64,000 bases of DNA, from contig NZ_JAUSTT010000017.1 in the NCBI RefSeq assembly GCF_030812995.1, positions 1 to 64,000 on the forward strand, written 5' to 3'. The translations under genes were made by a program, and so were the position numbers. The notes under the pieces are model-generated. The model did not search any database. It had not been told where the DNA came from and was given only the letters and a program-made list of their open reading frames with translations. Below are positions 18,428-26,765 of this stretch, in pieces. Every line of letters starts with the position of its first letter. Positions within the stretch are counted from its first letter, which is position 1. The stretch is from Bacillus chungangensis. GTDB taxonomy: Bacteria; Bacillota; Bacilli; Bacillales; Bacillaceae_C.

Positions 18428-19333
18428 ATGACAATAGACAGTGGTATTTTATTAGAAAGTGGTACAAATGAACTAGAAATCATTGAATTTGAAGTAAATC
18501 ATAATAAATTTGGAATCAATGTTATCAAAGTGAAGGAAATTATTCAACCGATTCCAGTGACGCCAATTCCACATGCTCATCCTAATGTGGAAGGTATTAT
18601 TCAATTGCGCGGAGAGGTGCTTCCTGTTGTTGATATGGCTAAGGTGCTGCAAATGCCCGCCGGAGACCACGGCAATAACGAGAAATACATTGTTGCCGAG
18701 TTTAATAAACAAAAAGTTGTGTTCCATGTTCACAATGTCACACAAATTCATCGCATCTCTTGGAATATTATTGAAAAACCTTCTGATATTTATTCGGGTG
18801 ATACATCGCAAATAATTGGTGTTATCAAAAGGGACAATGATATGGTTTTGCTTTTAGATTTTGAAAAAATTATTGTCGATATTAATCCAGAATCAGGAAT
18901 TCATGTAGAGCAAGTGAAAAAACTTGGCAAACGAGAACGCTCTAACAAACGAATTATCGTTGCGGAAGATTCGCCTTTATTAAGAAAACTATTGAACGAC
19001 ACATTGACAGAAGCCGGCTATGGGAATGTAGAGTTTTTTGAAAACGGGAAGGATGCACTAGCTTATTTAGAATCTTTAATAGAAGATGAAACCGATATTG
19101 TGGAAAAAGTACAGATGGTCATAACGGATATTGAAATGCCACAGATGGATGGCCATCATTTTACAAAGAGGATCCGAGAAAATAAAGCGTTGTCTAAGCT
19201 TCCAGTTATCATTTTTTCCTCTCTTATTACAGATGACTTAAAGCATAAAGGAGAAAGAGTAGGGGCAAATGACCAAATAAGCAAACCAGAAATTGCAGAA
19301 TTGATACTAAAAATTGATCAATATATTCTTTAG
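18428..19333 (+). CDS. cheV: Chemotaxis coupling/adaptation protein CheV
   Basis: 301 residues: an N-terminal CheW-like coupling domain (about 10-150, with IQLRGEVLPVVDMAK) fused to a C-terminal receiver domain (about 170-300, with acidic pocket VAEDSPLLRKLL and phosphoacceptor Asp in ITDIEMPQMDGH). CheV links receptors to CheA and contributes to adaptation through its own phosphorylation. The start at 18428 follows GGGAGG; the six-codon upstream extension is dropped. ykyB is next to cheV, as in B. subtilis. A perfect-arm terminator follows. Confidence 0.97.
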   Translation: MTIDSGILLESGTNELEIIEFEVNHNKFGINVIKVKEIIQPIPVTPIPHAHPNVEGIIQLRGEVLPVVDMAKVLQMPAGDHGNNEKYIVAEFNKQKVVFHVHNVTQIHRISWNIIEKPSDIYSGDTSQIIGVIKRDNDMVLLLDFEKIIVDINPESGIHVEQVKKLGKRERSNKRIIVAEDSPLLRKLLNDTLTEAGYGNVEFFENGKDALAYLESLIEDETDIVEKVQMVITDIEMPQMDGHHFTKRIRENKALSKLPVIIFSSLITDDLKHKGERVGANDQISKPEIAELILKIDQYIL

Positions 19334-19349
19334 TTTTGAGTATGAAAAG

Positions 19350-19395
19350 AGACTGATCCAAAGGTGATGTGCAATCCTTTGAATCAGTCTTTTTA
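19350..19395 (+). terminator. Strong terminator after cheV
   Basis: AGACTGATCCAAAGG (19350-19364) pairs, with one mismatch, with CCTTTGAATCAGTCT (19376-19390), followed by TTTT. It lies 16 bases after the cheV stop. Confidence 0.9.
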
Positions 19396-19433
19396 TATTG
19401 TAAAAAGACACTTATTAGAAAGCAGACAAGTAT

Positions 19434-19564
19434 AATCGCACCCTACATGCTTGTACAGACATTATGATCAAGACGAGGAAAATAAGGATCTATTCTTAAT
19501 CGGAAATACGAAGATAGTAGAGGAAAAGTACAAAAAAGCAATGGAGAATAAAGGAAGTCTCTAA
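19434..19564 (+). pseudogene. Possible C-terminal remnant of an unidentified gene
   Basis: One frame stays open for about 43 codons with protein-like content (YDQDEENKDLFLIGNTKIVE, then EEKYKKAMENKGSL) and ends in TAA at 19562-19564. There is no start codon or ribosome site. It looks like the tail of a decayed gene, but the short length makes chance possible. Confidence 0.3.
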
Positions 19565-19630
19565 CTTAGCATGTTTATTTTATGTTATGCATTTCACAAA
19601 TAGTTGCAAGGAATTTTAAGAACAAGACGA

Positions 19631-20095
19631 TTAGAAAAAGCTATCGCCTAATTTTTTAAAAACAGGCTGCTGCGGTTTTCTAACACTCTGTTTTGGCCTT
19701 CGCGCTTCTTTTATCCCAGTATAAAGCTGTAGCAGCTGTTTTGCTTGATTTAATGATACACGACTTTTGGGATTGCGTGCATATTGGTTAAGTCTTCCTA
19801 AATGTGGAAGGGTATCGAAGTCTTTTTTCACAGGAGGGATATGAAACAAATATTCTCCACAACGAACAAGTACATCTGATTGCTGCTGGCTGAATTTAGG
19901 GTTTCTTGAAAAGTGAAGCCCCATTTTTTTTGCTTTGCCTTCTGCAATCATTTTTTCCAACGCAGCCTTTTTCAGCTGATACAAATATTTTGGATTTGTA
20001 GCTGTTTTTGCATGGCGATTGACTGTAAATATTGCTTGCGAGAGATTTTTAATTGTAGGTGTTAAAGGAGCTGGCATATTGGGATGTGAATTCAA
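19631..20095 (-). CDS. ykyB: YkyB-family protein
   Basis: A 154-residue soluble basic protein with the family core NLSQAIFTVNRHAKTATNP, GKAKKMGLHFSRNPKFSQQQ and LGRLNQYARNPKSR. I choose the TTG at 20095, eight bases after AAAGGAG; the tandem ATGs at 20116/20113 lack a ribosome site. The function is unknown. In B. subtilis ykyB also lies beside cheV, here convergent with it. Confidence 0.9.
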   Translation of the reverse strand: MNSHPNMPAPLTPTIKNLSQAIFTVNRHAKTATNPKYLYQLKKAALEKMIAEGKAKKMGLHFSRNPKFSQQQSDVLVRCGEYLFHIPPVKKDFDTLPHLGRLNQYARNPKSRVSLNQAKQLLQLYTGIKEARRPKQSVRKPQQPVFKKLGDSFF

Positions 20096-20116
20096 GTTAA
20101 CGTCTCCTTTCATCAT

Positions 20117-20521
20117 CGAGGTTGTTAAAAGCCTCTAAAAACTACAGCATCGTTCGTGCTGTAATATGAATAACATCGTATAAACGTTTCGCTTTAGTAA
20201 GTCATTGGCTTTTTCACTGTAGTGTTCTGCTGCTTTACTTATTTAAGCTGCTCTTTATTCAGTATGCACATCCATTATCCTCTTCATGTGTATACATTAG
20301 TTCTTTTTGTATATTTTATTATACTATTAAATAGTGAACTTGAAAAGCGATTATCTTCGATAAAATTGAATATTCTAAAACTTGAGGGGTATTGGTTTTT
20401 TGTATAAGACATTACTTTATGCTTTATTATTTTTTAAAGATGAAAAAGCGTATTTATTTATTGACTTTTCTTTTCGATAGGAATAAAGTTGACAGTATTA
20501 ATAGTTAAGGGGGTGAACAAT
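20117..20521. other. Intergenic region between ykyB and the MarR gene
   Basis: 405 AT-rich bases. A six-pair inverted repeat, ACAGCA/TGCTGT, lies near 20143-20162. TTGACT (20461-20466) with a 17-base spacer and TAAAGT (20484-20489) is a possible weak promoter for the MarR operon. No gene was identified; the open frames here lack ribosome sites. Confidence 0.4.
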
Positions 20522-20977
20522 ATGGATGAAAAAAAAATAAAATTACTTATTAAAAGATATGAGGACGTTTATTTATTTGCAACAAAGAGAATTTCAACGA
20601 TGATTTCTGAGTATGTATTGGAAGATATGTCAATTGAACAATATGCATTGTTAAGAAAGCTTTTTTTTAGTAAATCGCTTCGCTCATCTGAACTTGCTGA
20701 CATCTTTTACGTGAATAAGAGTGCGATTACTGTAAAAGTAGAAAAGCTTGTAAAGAGAGGACTAGTGAAACGGAATCGAGATCCAAATGATCGACGGAAT
20801 GTTTATCTCTCACTAACTGAAGAAGGGGTAAAGCTATACGAGCAGTTAGAAAGAAAAATTGAGCAATTCGTCGGCAACTATTTAAGTGATCTTACTCATG
20901 AAGAATTAGAATCGTTTCTAGACCTTTATGAAAAAATTACAAAAATCATCGAGAAAAGAAAGGAGAAGGAGGAATGA
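20522..20977 (+). CDS. MarR-family transcriptional regulator (YdgG-like)
   Basis: A 151-residue winged-helix regulator starting MDEKKIKLLIKRYEDVY, with the DNA-binding helix-turn-helix around residues 55-80 (SSELADIFYVNKSAITVKVE) and the wing VKRNRDPNDRRNVYLSLT. It begins after AAGGGGGTG. Its stop overlaps the MMPL exporter start by four bases (ATGA), the same arrangement as B. subtilis ydgG-ydgH. It probably represses its own operon and is relieved by a ligand, but the ligand is unknown. Confidence 0.92.
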   Translation: MDEKKIKLLIKRYEDVYLFATKRISTMISEYVLEDMSIEQYALLRKLFFSKSLRSSELADIFYVNKSAITVKVEKLVKRGLVKRNRDPNDRRNVYLSLTEEGVKLYEQLERKIEQFVGNYLSDLTHEELESFLDLYEKITKIIEKRKEKEE

Positions 20978-23900
20978 AGACGGTCATTCGTTTCCGTTGG
21001 CTTATTTTATTCAGCTGGTTGATTGCAGCTGTGCTGCTTGTTTGGAAAGCTCCTAGCATGGAAGGTCTTGTTCGTGAAAAAGGCCAGGTTACTGTTCCTG
21101 ATCAGTATCCATCTGCCATTGCTGAAGAATTAAAGAAGAAGCACAGTAATAAAGGGGATGCGGAACCGTTTATCATTGTTTTTCATGATGATAATATTTT
21201 GAAAGAACAACAAATAGAAGATATTAAAGAAACGGTTCAGCAATTAAAGAAAAACAAACAATCACTTGGAATTGCTAATATTACAACACATTTTGATGAG
21301 GAAGAATTAAAGGAGCAGCTTGTTTCTATAGATGGGAAAACAATTCTTGCCATTTTGGATATTCAGATCGGCAATCGGGAAATTGCTGATATACGTGATG
21401 AGCTTTCCAAAATAATTTCAACTAAAAATGTAGAAACGCTTATGACAGGAAATGAATTAATTACAGAGGATGTGATTATTAGTTCAGAAAAAGGATTAAA
21501 GAAAACAGAATTTATTACAGTAGGCTTCATTTTAATTGTCTTAATTTTAGTGTTTCGTTCTTTGATCGCCCCTATTATTCCACTTTTAACGATTGGGATT
21601 ACATATCTTGTTAGTCAATCAATCGTTGCTTTTTTAGTTGATATACTAAACTTTCCGCTCTCTAATTTTACACAAATATTTCTTGTTGCTGTTTTGTTCG
21701 GAATCGGAACAGACTATTGCATTTTACTATTAAGTCGTTTTAAAGAGGAACTGGGAGCAGAAAAAGATATTATCCCAGCTATTGTATCTACTTATCGAAC
21801 TGCAGGAAAAACAGTGCTTTATAGCGGTTTAGCAGTAATGGTTGGGTTTGCCTCCATCGGATTTGCCCAATTCAAGCTTTATCAATCGGCATCGGCCGTT
21901 GCTATCGGAATCGTGATACTCATGTTGGCGTTAATGACGATTGTGCCATTTTTTATGGCAACCTTACAAAGAAAACTGTTTTGGCCAGTCGGAAAAAATA
22001 TTTCCCATAAACAAAGTCGAGTGTGGGAATGGGCGGGAAATCTTGCCATCGTCAGACCATTCGTTGCTCTTGGCATCGTCGCTATTCTTACTATTCCACT
22101 ATTATTAAGCTACAAAGGGGATCTTTCTTTTAGCTCTTTAGATGAAATTGACGAAAACTATGATTCTGTCAAAGCTTTTAATATTGTTTCTGATAGCTTT
22201 AGTCCTGGAGAAACATTGCCAATACAAGTTGTATTAGAAAACGATGATTCCATTAAAACGAAGGAATACTTAGCATTAATTGAAAAAATCAGCAGTGACT
22301 TAACAAACATAGAGCATGTCGAGAAGGTTCGAAGTGCAACGAGACCTGTCGGCAATGTTATAAAGGAGTTATATATTAAAGAACAGGTTGGTGCTATAAG
22401 TGATGGAATGGAGGAAGGAAATGAAGGTATTCATACCATTAAAAATGGCTTGGATGATGCCGCAAAAGCGCTGCTTGATTCGAAGCCGCAGTTAGAGGAA
22501 GCAACCTCTGGCATTGATTCGCTGCAAACGGGAACACAGGATATACGAGCAGGTATGTCTGAATTACAGGGTGCACTGGAGCAAATAGAACAAGGAATAC
22601 AGAGGGGTTCATATGGTGCTGGAGAACTAAAAGCGGGTGTCCAAGAAGCGAAAAATAAAGCTACCGAATTAGCAGCAGGTGCTAAAAAGCTTCTCACATC
22701 ATTACGTGACATGCAAGGGGCGATCTCGCAATTATCTGCTGCCTATGAACAGATACCTAACGGTTTAATTACTGCCAAACAGCTATTGCTAGATCTTGAT
22801 GGCCCATTAGAAAAGTTAATCGTTGCACATCCGGAATTGGCGCAAGATGAAAATTTTCAAACGGTCCAAGCGATGGTTGGCAAAACAGCTGAACAAATAG
22901 CTATTGCCAGCGGTACCATTGACGCCTTAAATGGGCAAATGCAACAAATTGCAAACGGGTTAAGTAGTGTTAATGATAACCTCGGTTTCATGACAACCGG
23001 TCTCGATGCTTTTTCGAGCGGATTAAATGCGATTGTCGCAGGACTTAGTGAATTGGAAACAGGTATAGGCAAAGCCGCTAAGGGACAATATGAGATCATT
23101 CAACGATTGCCTGAGCTTGATCATGGTCTTGGACAAATAGCTAATGGACAATCACAACTATTATCTGGTTTTGGTTCGATTGACGGACAGTTGGGAGAAC
23201 TGACAAACGGACTAGAACAAAGTGCAGGAGGACTTGGTGAGATTGAATCTGGCTTAGGGGAAGCAAAAGGTCATTTGGATAGAATTGTCGACGAAAGCAG
23301 TTTGGAGGCAAGTGGTCTTTTCATACCTGAAGAAGTGTTTGAAAATGAAGAATTCGAAAAAGCATTGGACGTCTATTTCTCAGACGATGGAAAGCTGACA
23401 ACACTTGATATTGTCTTATCTATGAATCCATATAAAAATGAAGCGATGGAATTGATTGAACCAATCAATAAAACAATAGAAAGATCAGTAAAAGGCACGA
23501 AGCTAGAAAATGCAAAAATAGGTATTGGCGGTGTAACAAGCATAAACCATGACCTTGAGACGATGTCAAATGCTGATTACAATCGAACATTAATGATCAT
23601 CCTGATTGGCATTGCTTTGATTTTGGTGATACTGCTCCGTTCTCTGATTATGCCAATCTATTTGATTGCATCGTTATTGCTTACTTTTTATTCTTCCATT
23701 GCTGTAACTGAATTAGTATTTGTACACATACTCGGATATCCTGGTTTAAGCTGGGCAACACCATTTTTTGGTTTTGTGATTCTTATGGCATTAGGGGTAG
23801 ACTACTCAATTTTCTTAATGGATCGATTTACTGAGTATCGCAATCTCGATGTCAAAACAGGCTTATTGCTTGCAATGAAAAATATGGGAACCGTTATTAT

Positions 23901-24099
23901 CTCAGCAGCTATTATTTTAGCAGGAACCTTTGCAGCAATGCTCCCTTCAGGAGTGCTATCTTTATTGCAAATTGCTACACTCGTCTTATCAGGTTTATTA
24001 TTCTATGCTTTTATTGTCCTGCCGTTATTTGTCCCAGTGCTAGTGAAGACGTTTGAAAAAGTGAACTGGTGGCCATTTCGCTATCATAAGAAAAGCTAA
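20974..24099 (+). CDS. MMPL/RND-family exporter (YdgH-like)
   Basis: 1041 residues. Two sets of about six membrane helices (about 175-365 and 870-1030), each with the RND motif (FGIGTDYCILLLSRF and MALGVDYSIFLMDRF), flank external regions. The large loop from about 460 to 780 is a long helical region with repeated G-x-x-x-L/I patterns (for example GLDAFSSGLNAIVAGLSELE), like the YhgE/Pip insert seen in several Gram-positive MMPL proteins. It likely exports lipids or drugs by proton motive force. It is coupled to the upstream MarR gene. Confidence 0.93.
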   Translation: MKTVIRFRWLILFSWLIAAVLLVWKAPSMEGLVREKGQVTVPDQYPSAIAEELKKKHSNKGDAEPFIIVFHDDNILKEQQIEDIKETVQQLKKNKQSLGIANITTHFDEEELKEQLVSIDGKTILAILDIQIGNREIADIRDELSKIISTKNVETLMTGNELITEDVIISSEKGLKKTEFITVGFILIVLILVFRSLIAPIIPLLTIGITYLVSQSIVAFLVDILNFPLSNFTQIFLVAVLFGIGTDYCILLLSRFKEELGAEKDIIPAIVSTYRTAGKTVLYSGLAVMVGFASIGFAQFKLYQSASAVAIGIVILMLALMTIVPFFMATLQRKLFWPVGKNISHKQSRVWEWAGNLAIVRPFVALGIVAILTIPLLLSYKGDLSFSSLDEIDENYDSVKAFNIVSDSFSPGETLPIQVVLENDDSIKTKEYLALIEKISSDLTNIEHVEKVRSATRPVGNVIKELYIKEQVGAISDGMEEGNEGIHTIKNGLDDAAKALLDSKPQLEEATSGIDSLQTGTQDIRAGMSELQGALEQIEQGIQRGSYGAGELKAGVQEAKNKATELAAGAKKLLTSLRDMQGAISQLSAAYEQIPNGLITAKQLLLDLDGPLEKLIVAHPELAQDENFQTVQAMVGKTAEQIAIASGTIDALNGQMQQIANGLSSVNDNLGFMTTGLDAFSSGLNAIVAGLSELETGIGKAAKGQYEIIQRLPELDHGLGQIANGQSQLLSGFGSIDGQLGELTNGLEQSAGGLGEIESGLGEAKGHLDRIVDESSLEASGLFIPEEVFENEEFEKALDVYFSDDGKLTTLDIVLSMNPYKNEAMELIEPINKTIERSVKGTKLENAKIGIGGVTSINHDLETMSNADYNRTLMIILIGIALILVILLRSLIMPIYLIASLLLTFYSSIAVTELVFVHILGYPGLSWATPFFGFVILMALGVDYSIFLMDRFTEYRNLDVKTGLLLAMKNMGTVIISAAIILAGTFAAMLPSGVLSLLQIATLVLSGLLFYAFIVLPLFVPVLVKTFEKVNWWPFRYHKKS

Positions 24100-24101
24100 A
24101 A

Positions 24102-24143
24102 AAAATCCATGTGAGTTGAACTTGCTTCACTCACATGGATTTT
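24102..24143. terminator. Bidirectional terminator between the MMPL gene and ykuE
   Basis: AAAATCCATGTGAGT (24102-24116) pairs perfectly with ACTCACATGGATTTT (24129-24143) around a 12-base loop. The right arm lies inside the last codons of ykuE, so the convergent genes share the element. Confidence 0.9.
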
Positions 24144-25000
24144 AAAGTAAAAATTGTTATTTCCGGGACAGCAGCAAATCGAAACGGCATCCGAGTAGTG
24201 CCTAATCCACGATTTACATATAGAAAAAGGGGTGCTGTCCCATTAATATCATAGGAACCTTCCCAATATTTTTTCGCATAAGGGACTGTTACAAGTGGGC
24301 CAAAAAAAGGGATTTTTACTTGTCCACCATGGCTATGTCCACTTAATTGACAATCGACTCCATGGACTGCTGCATAATCGGCTAAATCAGGTGCATGCGA
24401 CAACAGAATAGTAAAGCGATCATGTGGGACATCTCTTAATGCGCGAGGAATATCTGGTGTGCCTAGCATTGCATCATCAATTCCAGCTATTACTATTTCT
24501 TCTCCATCTAAAAGTTTGATGTTCACCGCTTCATTGTTCAGTAGTTGAAATCCGGATGATTGCATAATATGCTCATAAATCCTTGTTCCATTCCCGCCAT
24601 GATCATGGTTGCCAAATATAGCAAACTTGCCTAGAGGAGCGTGAAGACGATCTAGGATAGGTGCAATGTAATCAATACTCGTATATTGATTTGGTTTGTC
24701 CATTAAATCTCCCGTAAAAAAAAGCAAGTCAGGCTCCATTTGATTAATGAGATCAACATGCTTTTCCAATTGTTGAAGGTTGTATTGAAATCCAAGATGT
24801 GTATCACTGAATTGTATCATCTTCATACCATTGAAACTAGCAGGAATTTTGTGATGTTCAATATTTACTTTATTTATTTGAAGCCGTTTCGGCTCAAAGT
24901 ATTTGGCATACACATATCCGCCAGTAGTTAGTCCTAATATACTGAGTATTGTAGTAATACTTTTTTTAAGAAACGATCTGCGAGAAATGCGCTCATTCAT
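24131..25000 (-). CDS. ykuE: Tat-exported metallophosphoesterase YkuE
   Basis: 289 residues. The N-terminus has a twin-arginine signal (ISRRSFLKKSI followed by a hydrophobic stretch). The calcineurin-like phosphoesterase domain shows QFSDTHLG, FTGDLMD, GNHDHGG and SGHSHGGQ, which bind two metals. In B. subtilis YkuE is a known Tat substrate located in the cell wall; its natural substrate is unclear. No good ribosome site precedes the ATG. A small upstream frame ends 28 bases before it, so coupling is possible. Confidence 0.95.
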   Translation of the reverse strand: MNERISRRSFLKKSITTILSILGLTTGGYVYAKYFEPKRLQINKVNIEHHKIPASFNGMKMIQFSDTHLGFQYNLQQLEKHVDLINQMEPDLLFFTGDLMDKPNQYTSIDYIAPILDRLHAPLGKFAIFGNHDHGGNGTRIYEHIMQSSGFQLLNNEAVNIKLLDGEEIVIAGIDDAMLGTPDIPRALRDVPHDRFTILLSHAPDLADYAAVHGVDCQLSGHSHGGQVKIPFFGPLVTVPYAKKYWEGSYDINGTAPLFLYVNRGLGTTRMPFRFAAVPEITIFTLKSM

Positions 25001-25027
25001 TTATTTGTTGTTGCACATGGTTTTTTC

Positions 25028-25216
25028 CTATTTGTGCATCCTCCTTTCCAAATGGTTAGCAAAATCACGATGCTGGATATAGATTTCATATGAATGTTCC
25101 AAAAGAGGATCAAAAGCTCGAGAAGTTGGAGATCCGAGCAAGCTGATCTTCGTTTTTAATAAACGAAGATGTGCAAGGTGAACATTCGGATTAGAGTGAT
25201 GAGTAAAGAAAATCAA
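25028..25216 (-). CDS. Possible small protein upstream of ykuE
   Basis: A 62-codon frame with a TTG start eight bases after GGAG, encoding a helical basic peptide ending HLERRMHK. It lies just upstream of ykuE, which has no ribosome site of its own, so the two could be translationally coupled. I do not recognise the sequence, and it may be non-coding. Confidence 0.4.
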   Translation of the reverse strand: MIFFTHHSNPNVHLAHLRLLKTKISLLGSPTSRAFDPLLEHSYEIYIQHRDFANHLERRMHK

Positions 25217-25320
25217 CAGCTGTTCTCCAAAATTCTGATCAACCTTTATATATCAATCATTTTCATGAAAAAAGTAAATGCTAAGCAAGAACCATCATTT
25301 GGATGAGTGCGTATCACACT

Positions 25321-25338
25321 ATGGAAGTTTCACTTTAT
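25321..25338 (+). repeat. Remnant of the interspersed repeat's right end
   Basis: ATGGAAGTTTCACTTTAT matches the terminal 18 bases of the repeat family found at 4.1, 31.4, 39.9, 41.2 and 45.0 kb. Nothing else of the element is recognisable here. It is the main feature of the 25217-25517 intergenic stretch. Confidence 0.55.
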
Positions 25339-25517
25339 TTTAACGTATTTATTTATAAATAGCATTGGTTTTTTCAAAAAAGGAGTATAAGCTAGTATAG
25401 GAGGGAGGATTTCTCTCTTTTTTTGTAAATGCCAGTAGTAATCACTTTACCTAAATCTCGATAGCGTGCTATAGTGAAACTTAATAAAAAACATGACATC
25501 ATGTGAAGGGAGAGTTT

Positions 25518-25739
25518 ATGGTGGAAAAAAAGCAACAAATGGAAGTTTTTTTTCTTCCTTCAACAGCTGGTTTAATAAAAATTTATATCAATGGATTTAA
25601 ACCATATGACTCCAGGGGTCAAGTGAACGCAATTTTAAATGATGTTACTGTCTCGATAAAAGGACATCATCGAAAGAAAACGATTATTCGTGCTCTTGCT
25701 AGTTTACATGAATCTCTATTAAATAAAAAAAGAGACTAG
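25518..25739 (+). CDS. Small hypothetical protein
   Basis: 73 residues starting MVEKKQQMEVFFLPSTAG and ending ESLLNKKRD, basic and probably of mixed alpha/beta type. The ATG at 25518 follows GGGAG. The five-codon upstream extension is dropped. I do not recognise the family. It is a single gene followed by a hairpin that is itself a partial repeat right end. Confidence 0.65.
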   Translation: MVEKKQQMEVFFLPSTAGLIKIYINGFKPYDSRGQVNAILNDVTVSIKGHHRKKTIIRALASLHESLLNKKRD

Positions 25740-25756
25740 TAGTGAATGCTCTTCCA

Positions 25757-25800
25757 AATCAGTGAGGGATAAAAACACCCTCATTGATTGGAAGTTTTAC
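25757..25800 (+). repeat. Isolated right-end hairpin of the interspersed repeat
   Basis: ATCAGTGAGGG pairs with CCCTCATTGAT, then GGAAGTTTTAC follows. This is the right-terminal hairpin plus tail of the repeat family, with compensating changes in the stem (GAGGG/CCCTC instead of GGGGG/CCCCC). It lies 18 bases after a gene and could act as a terminator. Confidence 0.65.
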
Positions 25801-25834
25801 AATATCTTTTCCTTCTGCTCCTTGCTTTTTATGG

Positions 25835-25865
25835 TACAATAATGAATGATCAATCATTCATTATT
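25835..25865 (+). promoter_or_regulatory. fadH -10 region with a FadR-type operator
   Basis: A -10 TACAAT (25835-25840) is overlapped by a perfect palindrome with 13-base arms (25838-25850 and 25853-25865) and a two-base centre. Its core TGAATGA-TCAA-TCATTCA fits the Bacillus FadR consensus TGAATGAMTANTCATTCA. Binding here would block transcription of fadH until long-chain acyl-CoA releases the repressor. No good -35 hexamer is visible. Confidence 0.85.
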
Positions 25866-25884
25866 GGGACAAGGGGGAAATGAC

Positions 25885-26649
25885 ATGAAAGGAAAAGTTG
25901 TGGTTGTCACTGGCGGTTCTAGTGGAATGGGAAAATATATGGCAAAAAAATTTGCTGAAACCGGAGCAAAAGTTGTGATCACTGGCAGAAATGCAGAACG
26001 TTTACAAGCAGCAAAGCAAGAAATAACAACAGCAAATGCAGAAGTTTTCACAGTGCAAATGGATGTCCGCAATCCAGAAGATGTTGAGAGAATGGTGAAG
26101 GAAACAGATAAACAATTTGGTGCGATTGATATACTTATTAACAATGCAGCAGGAAACTTTATTACAAAAGCAGAGGATTTATCAATCAATGGCTGGAATG
26201 CAGTGATCAATATTGTTTTAAATGGAACATTTTATTGCAGCCGTGCAGTTGGGCAATATTGGATTGAAAAAGGGATCAAGGGTTCAATCATTAATATTGT
26301 CGCTACCTATGCTTGGGATGCTGGCCCAGGTGTAGTGCATTCGGCGGCAGCGAAAGCGGGAGTGCTCTCCCTAACAAGAACACTCGCAGTTGAATGGGGA
26401 AGAAGCTATGGCATTCGTGTTAACGCAATTGCACCAGGCCCTATTAATCGAACAGGAGGAGCAGAGCGATTATGGGTTTCTAAAGAAGCAGAAAAACGAA
26501 CGATCAACAGTGTTCCCCTTGGAAGACTCGGAGAACCAGAGGAAATAGCTGAACTTGCTTACTTTCTTTGTTCAGAAAAATCAGCATATATAAATGGAGA
26601 ATGTATTACAATGGACGGTGGCGCCTGGTTAAACCAATATCCATTTTAG
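25885..26649 (+). CDS. fadH: 2,4-dienoyl-CoA reductase (SDR family), YkuF/FadH-like
   Basis: 254 residues. It reduces 2,4-dienoyl-CoA with NADPH during beta-oxidation of unsaturated fatty acids. The motifs are TGGSSGMGKYMAKKF (cofactor), NNAAGNF, and SAAAKAGVLSLTRTLAVEWG, where Ser replaces the SDR tyrosine as in mammalian DECR. GPINRTGGAERLW near the C-terminal substrate loop is also family-typical. The start at 25885 follows AAGGGGGAAA. The FadR-type palindrome upstream agrees with fatty-acid control of ykuF in B. subtilis. Confidence 0.93.
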   Translation: MKGKVVVVTGGSSGMGKYMAKKFAETGAKVVITGRNAERLQAAKQEITTANAEVFTVQMDVRNPEDVERMVKETDKQFGAIDILINNAAGNFITKAEDLSINGWNAVINIVLNGTFYCSRAVGQYWIEKGIKGSIINIVATYAWDAGPGVVHSAAAKAGVLSLTRTLAVEWGRSYGIRVNAIAPGPINRTGGAERLWVSKEAEKRTINSVPLGRLGEPEEIAELAYFLCSEKSAYINGECITMDGGAWLNQYPF

Positions 26650-26692
26650 TTCAGGAAACCCACATTTAACTAATAAGAAACTCATAAGTGGA

Positions 26693-26729
26693 AAATGGGA
26701 AGTGGTGAAAAAACGCCTACTTCCCATTT
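26693..26729. terminator. Hairpin between fadH and the ABC permease gene
   Basis: AAATGGGAAGT (26693-26703) pairs perfectly with ACTTCCCATTT (26719-26729). It sits between convergent genes and probably ends transcription from both sides, although the T-tract is short. Confidence 0.75.
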
Positions 26730-26765
26730 AAGCATTTCACTATAAAGAATCTTCTTTTAAAAAAA

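Noticed and set aside
25028-25216. Resemblance of the small upstream-ykuE frame to Spo0E-like phosphatases
   Set aside because: Only an S-x-x-F-D-x-L-L fragment agrees; length and helix pattern do not fit, so no function was assigned.
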